Shown here: in pieces, positions 59,901 to 64,000 of the stretch
Position numbering within the stretch: position 1 is the stretch's first letter
How the letters are laid out: the number at the start of each line of letters is the position of its first letter
Source of the DNA: QALR01 sp900552255
GTDB lineage: Bacteria > Bacillota > Clostridia > Oscillospirales > CAG-272
Length of the DNA: 64,000 bases
Assembly (NCBI GenBank): GCA_048526005.1
Contig: DBFVEH010000021.1
Span: forward strand, 496,001-560,000
Reading direction: 5' to 3'
Notes under the pieces: model-generated
Database searches by the model: none
What the model was told of the DNA's origin: nothing
The model's input: the letters and a program-made list of their open reading frames with translations, nothing else
Position numbers and translations under genes: made by a program

Positions 59901-61263
59901 CAAGAGAAGCGTCCGTTCCGCAGCCGGAGATCGCATACTGGGAGAAGCTCGCGGCGATCACCTTGGCCGCAGAATCAATCGTGATGCTGTTATCCACCAC
60001 GTCCGTATTCTCGCCGGAGCCGATCGCGGCCGTCGCACTGCCCTCTCCCGTCGCCTCTCCCGACTGCGCGGAAACGACACCTCCCGCGATGGTGATGGAA
60101 ATTCCCGATGTTTTGCTAAATGGAGTTTTTTGAGGGTCATTCACAGTGATATTATCCGTCGTTCCGATCGCCGCGGCGGAGGTCCCTCCGTAGGCACCGA
60201 CCATACCGCCATTTATCACAATGGCATAGTTCTCCGCATACAAAAAGGATTCCATCTCGGATATGGAATCGCCGTCTCCGATTCCCGTAGCAAAGCGTCC
60301 GCCGATCGCCGTGATATTGCCGCCGTTTATCACGATCTGAGACGTCGTAGCGGCGCTGTTGACTCCGCCGCCGATCCCGGCCGCCTGATGTCCCCCGACC
60401 GCATAGATATTTCCCGAATCGACGACGATTTCCCCCGGCGTTCCGGCGGTATACCCATGCTCCTCAACCCTTACCGTTTCCGTATCATAGGAAGCGCCGC
60501 CGCCGATCCCGGCGCCGCCGCCGTTTATCTCAGTCGTACTGACTGCCGTCGGTCGATCCCATGGATACGAGCCCGTTCCATCCAGGCCGAAAACGGGATT
60601 GACTTTCAGCGGATCGTCCTCATAGGTCTGACCTTCGCTGCTTGCCGTACCGGCCAGCGGAAACGCGCCGTACGCTTTGAGGTTGTTCGCGCCTGCGATG
60701 GTGAGCGAGGCGTCGCCGTCCACCTGAATACCGGCGTATCCGCCTCTTCCGTCGCTCGCAAGAGCATTTTCGAGCGTGCCGGTCTGTGAGGCGAGATACC
60801 AGCCGTTGCCTCCCGCACGGAACAGGCAGTCCCCGTCGAAACGGGCTGTGACCGAGGCGCCGCCCGTTATGAGAAACGGACAGGTCGGCACATAATATCC
60901 GCCGGCGGCCGGTGTTTTCGACCATGCGGCCTCTCCCGTCAGCTCATGCAGACGGCGTCCCGCCTCATAAAGCTCCGCCGCCGTGGCAGCGCCCGTCGTA
61001 CTGTCGCCGAGACCGTCCGTACTGCGGTCGATGGTGACGCCGTTGAAAATCAGCGTGACATCGACGCCGTCCGTGACCGTCACGGAATATACGCCCTGTT
61101 CGATAATGTATTCCGTTCCATGCTCCTCCACCGCAGCCCCGTCGATGACGACCGCTCCGGAGGAATATGTATAGGCGGCGTTCAGCCGAAAAGAAGGAAT
61201 CCATGAAAATATCATAACAAGAATCAGCGCCAATACGGCATAGCCGCACAAAAATCTTTTCAT
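56962..61263 (-). CDS. Giant exported beta-rich protein with a subunit-like C-terminus
   Basis: The 1433-residue protein has a signal peptide (VLALILVMIFSWIPSFRLNA) and a long repetitive N-terminal region with glycine-rich turns such as GGGAGIGGGAS, AVGGHQAAGIGGGV and AIGGRFATGIGDGD, which resembles right-handed beta-helix or carbohydrate-binding surface proteins. Several beta-sandwich modules follow. The last 150 residues are a copy of the small subunits' domain (RYAVDVEFGAMSFTYS, WNVDTYEYEE, ITVSNYSNKSIQF, closing VSVLISKTS). There is no LPxTG. Together with the subunit genes downstream it looks like an adhesin or tip protein. GGAGG precedes the start at 61263. Confidence 0.85.
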   Translation of the reverse strand: MKRFLCGYAVLALILVMIFSWIPSFRLNAAYTYSSGAVVIDGAAVEEHGTEYIIEQGVYSVTVTDGVDVTLIFNGVTIDRSTDGLGDSTTGAATAAELYEAGRRLHELTGEAAWSKTPAAGGYYVPTCPFLITGGASVTARFDGDCLFRAGGNGWYLASQTGTLENALASDGRGGYAGIQVDGDASLTIAGANNLKAYGAFPLAGTASSEGQTYEDDPLKVNPVFGLDGTGSYPWDRPTAVSTTEINGGGAGIGGGASYDTETVRVEEHGYTAGTPGEIVVDSGNIYAVGGHQAAGIGGGVNSAATTSQIVINGGNITAIGGRFATGIGDGDSISEMESFLYAENYAIVINGGMVGAYGGTSAAAIGTTDNITVNDPQKTPFSKTSGISITIAGGVVSAQSGEATGEGSATAAIGSGENTDVVDNSITIDSAAKVIAASFSQYAISGCGTDASLVPVVNIDPSGYMYLARFAASSEERIFTLYPVKTDEAGNPMLVSVKASEILGGAVPDNAVYYALDREKNEYYCVNAYGNAIGEDGAILENGERYYPAEILDISYYYNTSAVVDTVSVPGKYTAVALTLPDPAEYGGCYVVHVPDGESGTDDDIYAVLHKYQSGTTSGKIEYQGDYHVSKGTNHADRETPSVVEDPTAAPLTALKVFPIDADTGEIGADLVGNFSANTYGYTVYLPYGTTNFQLYSAYAASDDVISVSVSGSTVTSQTLHYTSNGLFMEHTLDVSVENEESVDIWIRKTDRSTGVGSDPYLVYKITVIVKKMYMIGMDPLDKLYDGIAVSALPDRVILPSGYRYDISEGEDSNTPSSVSCEGLPDTVIDTFRDSFESGSRWNGKRELGVTISVALDADSRMISINTSISNNSSAVQIVTQVSLKASSSESRITYSNVPASFDYFYIAAENGKITLVSQYNSAYSYEILNVSLSEPETENELTEEQIEANRNAVIEALKESTRSTVEKSENLTESSENGQYNKGNRTTKYTLTVEGISSSAGDTVKKEYGITDATDSPIQGNVRVIATYYAEEDITARLTETERNSVEYRYYRDVNGDGILDSGDELLSSAPKDAGKYFVTAFLTTQTYEAYGGLSFTVYRKEIEVVAVENWRTYLSPQELAAYDGVITDLGRITVSGVLPGEAVVLLTDSIVGKYVDTGGAGYTDDIGYHERKIRLSGLYLDPAEPVNANYIFSLSAVQTDGSAVFYVYGELTYKTTGAIFRKTESAASFWRKFYPTTDTTFLKWNDNISGEYPEEETRIDYHSPSNTEHREYVYLRTVNKGASEARYAVDVEFGAMSFTYSRAVWNVDTYEYEENDIGFWTGNTGENNRITVSNYSNKSIQFSAYAEIEFIYRPTSEDSINGISVYLTHDDKAYTMNTPVTVPAASEATEQSPGAPSSDSLRLMLSGVPQMALDSYATVGMVSVLISKTS

Positions 61264-61289
61264 CCGTATTCCTCCTTTCCTTTTCATTT

Positions 61290-62786
61290 TTAACCTTCGG
61301 GGTCTACGACATGCACTGTGATCGGCGCTTGCGCATTGACGACCGATTTTTCATTCGTATCGGGATCGTATGCGTCGATGGCGACCAGCATCTCATAATC
61401 TCCCACCGGCAGCAGCGTGCCGTCCGCAAGCGCAGAAAGCTTGATGGCCTCGATTTCATAGCCGATTTTGATGCGGCCGGAGCGGTAAAGCTCCTGATAG
61501 GAGGTCTCGGCGTCATATCCCTGCTCAGCTTCCAGCGCCGCCTGCTCGGAGGCGCTGCGGCCGGTTTTTCCAATCGTGCGCATCAGCTCGGCATCGCTGA
61601 TAAGCACGCGGATGACGACGTCCTGCGTGCTGCGCTTCGGGTTGACATAATTCACGATCCCTACCTGCGTCACGGAGCTGATATACACCTCTTGGTTAAG
61701 CTCAAAGCTGATGCGGTTCGAGCCGGCAGGCGGCGGCGTATAAGTTCCGGTGTCGGTGGAGGGACGTGCGTTCGGGTCGATGATCTCCGGGCTCCACGGA
61801 GGAGACAGAAGCCGATTGAGCATAATGCCAGCCCCGACGGCCAGCAAAAGGACAAGCAGCGCGCAAAACGGCAGAAAAATAAGGACAAGAGGCGCTGCGG
61901 GCACGATTTTTCCGATAAAGCAACATTTCTCGATGACTCCCATGTTTTTGCCGACAAAGCCGCCGCAGATTTTCTCCGCGGAAACCCTGGCGACGACCCG
62001 GCAGTTGACAATCATGCCCTTATCATTGATCCCGCACAGGCAGCCGGTCACATGGCCGCCGCGTGCATCCGCAATACAGTCAAGACTGAGATTGGCGACG
62101 ACGCCCCCCTTGATACAGCCGAAAAATCCCGCATATTCCAGCTTTTTGGAACGGATTTTAAAGTTGGTGATCTTATGGCCTCCGCCGTCGAAAATCCCCG
62201 TAAAAGGCGCCGCGTCGGAAAGACCGAGCGGCAGCCATTTTTTCCCATGCAGATTGATATCACAGACCAGTCTGTAATGCGCGGACGCGGCCGCTTCATC
62301 TCCCGCGGCAATGTCAAGAGCGAGCCTTTCCAGCTCTTCGGCACTTCCGATCCCGATGACGGACGTCCCCTCCGCGTCAAATAAATATGTATTCACCTGC
62401 TCGTCAAGCTCGAGACGTTCGCCCTCCCCGTCCAATGCACGCCACGCGGCGCCAAGACCGAGCTTATCCTTCAACGCTTCTGCCTTTTCATAGGCAATCT
62501 CCAGCGCGGCATCGAGATAGGACGTTTTTCCCGACGTTTCGGCGGAACACAGCCATCCGGCGTTTGCGATCGTCCCTTTGTTTCGGCAACAAAAGCCGGC
62601 GATGTTCTCTCTGCCTGACGTCTGTCCCTTCGAAACGGAGCGTGCAATCCCGCCGGTATTCTCAAATACGAAGCCCGCCGCGTTATTTTCATATTTTACC
62701 TTTGCGTCGGTGTAGCAATCCCGGATCGATCCGGTATTGATCGATACAAATCCGCCGACGCGGGACAAATATGACGCTGTTTTCAT
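61290..62786 (-). CDS. GLUG-repeat membrane protein, probably missing its N-terminus
   Basis: The 498-residue protein has GLUG-type repeats (GGFVSINTGSIRDCYTD, AGFVFENTGGIARS, AGFCCRNKGTIANA and later FDGGGHKITNF, GGFVGKNMGVIEKC), a hydrophobic segment (LIFLPFCALLVLLLAVGAG, about residues 305-330) and an extracellular-type C-terminal domain. No signal peptide is present. The reading frame stays open upstream past the ATG through IFANRLKFVLKKDRG and a SEDSF stretch to the inverted repeat at 62867-62893, where TAA ends it. This suggests the gene once continued there. Confidence 0.7.
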   Translation of the reverse strand: MKTASYLSRVGGFVSINTGSIRDCYTDAKVKYENNAAGFVFENTGGIARSVSKGQTSGRENIAGFCCRNKGTIANAGWLCSAETSGKTSYLDAALEIAYEKAEALKDKLGLGAAWRALDGEGERLELDEQVNTYLFDAEGTSVIGIGSAEELERLALDIAAGDEAAASAHYRLVCDINLHGKKWLPLGLSDAAPFTGIFDGGGHKITNFKIRSKKLEYAGFFGCIKGGVVANLSLDCIADARGGHVTGCLCGINDKGMIVNCRVVARVSAEKICGGFVGKNMGVIEKCCFIGKIVPAAPLVLIFLPFCALLVLLLAVGAGIMLNRLLSPPWSPEIIDPNARPSTDTGTYTPPPAGSNRISFELNQEVYISSVTQVGIVNYVNPKRSTQDVVIRVLISDAELMRTIGKTGRSASEQAALEAEQGYDAETSYQELYRSGRIKIGYEIEAIKLSALADGTLLPVGDYEMLVAIDAYDPDTNEKSVVNAQAPITVHVVDPEG

Positions 62787-62866
62787 AAAGGAATCCTCCG
62801 ATCCGATAGCCTTGCGAATGCCTCTGTCCTTTTTCAGAACAAATTTCAGTCTATTTGCGAATATTT

Positions 62867-62893
62867 TTTCTTATAGTAACAAACTATAAGAAA
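62867..62893. repeat. Inverted repeat resembling a tyrosine-recombinase core site
   Basis: TTTCTTATAGT (62867-62877) and ACTATAAGAAA (62883-62893) are a perfect 11-bp inverted repeat with the 5-nt centre AACAA. Tyrosine recombinase core sites typically have 11-13-bp arms around a 5-8-nt crossover, so size and location (55 bp past the integrase stop) both fit. It could also be a regulator operator. The rest of the 62.79-62.95 kb gap shows nothing else. Confidence 0.6.
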
Positions 62894-62948
62894 CTTCATC
62901 GATTTGTATAGGCGCAGCCGAAAGAAAACGATGCCGGACGACGCGATT

Positions 62949-64000
62949 TCACGGCGCAAACGCTTCGGAAAGCCGTCTCATATGCTCTCTTTTCAGATCG
63001 AGAGAAGGATGCACATATCGCTCCAGCGTGATTTTGACATTGGCATGTCCGAGAAGCTCGGATAGCGATTTTGCATCGAAGCCGCTTTCAATACATCTCG
63101 TGGCAAAGGTATGCCGCAGCGCGTGAAAGCCGTAATGCTTCATATGGTTTTTATCGAGGAACTGCTTGAAGCTGTAAGCATAAAGCCGCGGCTCGATATA
63201 AGCGCCCGTTCCGGTCAGAAGAAAGGAGTCCCCCGATACAGCGCAGCTTTTTCTGAATGAAAGCTCTCGAAGCAAAGCGTCCGGCAGCGGAATGATCCTG
63301 CTGCTGCTCTGCGTTTTCGGCGAATCGAAAATCAATTTTGTTTTTTTATCCGTACCGCCGGTATCTCTTATCCGAAGCAGCGTCCGGTCCACTCTCATCA
63401 GCCGGTTTTCAAAATCGATATCGTTCCAGCGAAGCGCGCAGAGCTCGCCGATGCGAAGCCCCGTTTGGAGACACAAATAGTATCCAAACTCTCTGAGGTC
63501 GCCCGATGAAACAAGTGCCAAAATCAAATTTTGTTCTTCCGGAGACAAAATATCGATCGTTTTCACTTTTAGCCTTGGCTTGGCGAACGAAATTTTCCTT
63601 GTGATGATCCCATCCTCCCAAGCGATGTCCAGCGTCATTTTGATAACGGACAAAATATCCCGTACATGTTTGGCCGAAAGGCCGCCTCCGCCGTCAAGCC
63701 TGCCGGATTTCAGCTTTTCTCCCGTAAACCGGTCGATCATCCGGCCGGTGATCCCGCCCACCGGCAGCTCACCGAGCAGAGGACGGATATGATTGTCGAC
63801 GATTTCACAGTAGTGAGAATACGTGGATTCCTTTACGGCGGTTTTCTTCTTGATCAAAAAGGCATCGAGCAGCGTTCCGAATCGGCAGCCGCCGTCCGTC
63901 ACATCATTTTCCGCTTCGCATATACTGCTGAGAGCCGCGTTTTTCTTCTCTTTGGCCTCACGATAGCTTTTGCCGTAAACATAGCCGAAGATGATCTTTC
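62949..64000 (-). CDS. Site-specific tyrosine integrase (5' end cut by window)
   Basis: About 350 residues are visible. The frame continues through the right edge (KIIFGYVYGKSYREAKEKK upstream of the first internal start), so the N-terminal SAM-like/arm-binding part is incomplete. The catalytic domain is intact: GLRIGELCALRW (Arg), HALRHTFATRC (His-x-x-Arg), LGHANVKITLERYVH (His and nucleophile Tyr). Core-binding residues precede it. It points away from the window's left side, so any element it mobilises would extend to the right, with the inverted repeat as the probable junction. Confidence 0.9.
   Translation of the reverse strand, partial: KIIFGYVYGKSYREAKEKKNAALSSICEAENDVTDGGCRFGTLLDAFLIKKKTAVKESTYSHYCEIVDNHIRPLLGELPVGGITGRMIDRFTGEKLKSGRLDGGGGLSAKHVRDILSVIKMTLDIAWEDGIITRKISFAKPRLKVKTIDILSPEEQNLILALVSSGDLREFGYYLCLQTGLRIGELCALRWNDIDFENRLMRVDRTLLRIRDTGGTDKKTKLIFDSPKTQSSSRIIPLPDALLRELSFRKSCAVSGDSFLLTGTGAYIEPRLYAYSFKQFLDKNHMKHYGFHALRHTFATRCIESGFDAKSLSELLGHANVKITLERYVHPSLDLKREHMRRLSEAFAP

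Noticed and set aside
1..64000. CRISPR array
   Set aside because: I saw no series of regularly spaced identical repeats; the only tandem repeat is the 33-bp unit inside the 47.2-47.4 kb gene.

Overview
The window comes from a Bacillota genome, most likely an anaerobic gut-type member of Clostridia. The evidence is consistent GGAGG ribosome binding sites, TTGACA/TATAAT promoters with 17-bp spacers, intrinsic terminators, ECF-transporter S components (BioY, QueT), the short HisG plus HisZ arrangement, many radical SAM/SPASM proteins and PqqD-like peptides. I cannot name the species from the sequence alone. The first 9 kb are clearly more AT-rich than the rest.

Region 1 (1-8.95 kb, minus strand) is an accessory island that stops at the 3' end of a tRNA-Trp gene. 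It holds a lasso-peptide gene cluster. In transcription order this is a 50-residue precursor, a PqqD-like leader-binding protein, a radical SAM/SPASM enzyme, an HPr-kinase-like kinase, an asparagine-synthetase-like cyclase, a transglutaminase-like leader peptidase, a second radical SAM/SPASM enzyme, a second PqqD-like protein, and an ABC exporter cut by the window edge. The two radical SAM/PqqD pairs are not part of the usual lasso machinery. A frameshifted ParB remnant lies beside the cluster.

Region 2 (9.2-28 kb) is housekeeping: two tRNAs, bioY, an acyltransferase-fold protein lacking the catalytic His, preQ1-riboswitch-controlled queT, a CNNM/CorC protein, a phosphate transporter with its DUF47 partner, an AI-2E-type permease, a MerR regulator divergent from an iron alcohol dehydrogenase, a yybP-ykoY (Mn2+) riboswitch ahead of a P-type cation ATPase, two RNA methyltransferases around galT, and a lone radical SAM protein.

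Region 3 (28-36.9 kb) is one minus-strand operon carrying the complete histidine pathway (hisZGDCBHAF-IE-J) plus a trailing unknown gene.

Region 4 (37-53 kb) has a membrane protein, plsC and a glycosyltransferase, a DedA-like protein, a sugar-catabolism operon (three TIM-barrel epimerases and two Gfo/Idh/MocA dehydrogenases), a small 11-residue-repeat protein with a membrane protein beside a TetR gene, a two-component system, an SGNH hydrolase and greA.

Region 5 (53-64 kb, minus strand) is a secreted-protein operon. A GLUG-repeat membrane protein and a 1433-residue exported protein are followed by five smaller exported proteins that share a domain with the C-terminus of the large one, then a membrane-anchored protein. 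This looks like a large tip or adhesin protein with a set of paralogous subunits, a possible surface fibre system. Its 5' end abuts a perfect 11-bp inverted repeat with a 5-nt centre, 55 bp past the stop codon of a tyrosine integrase. The GLUG gene's reading frame stays open only as far as that repeat.
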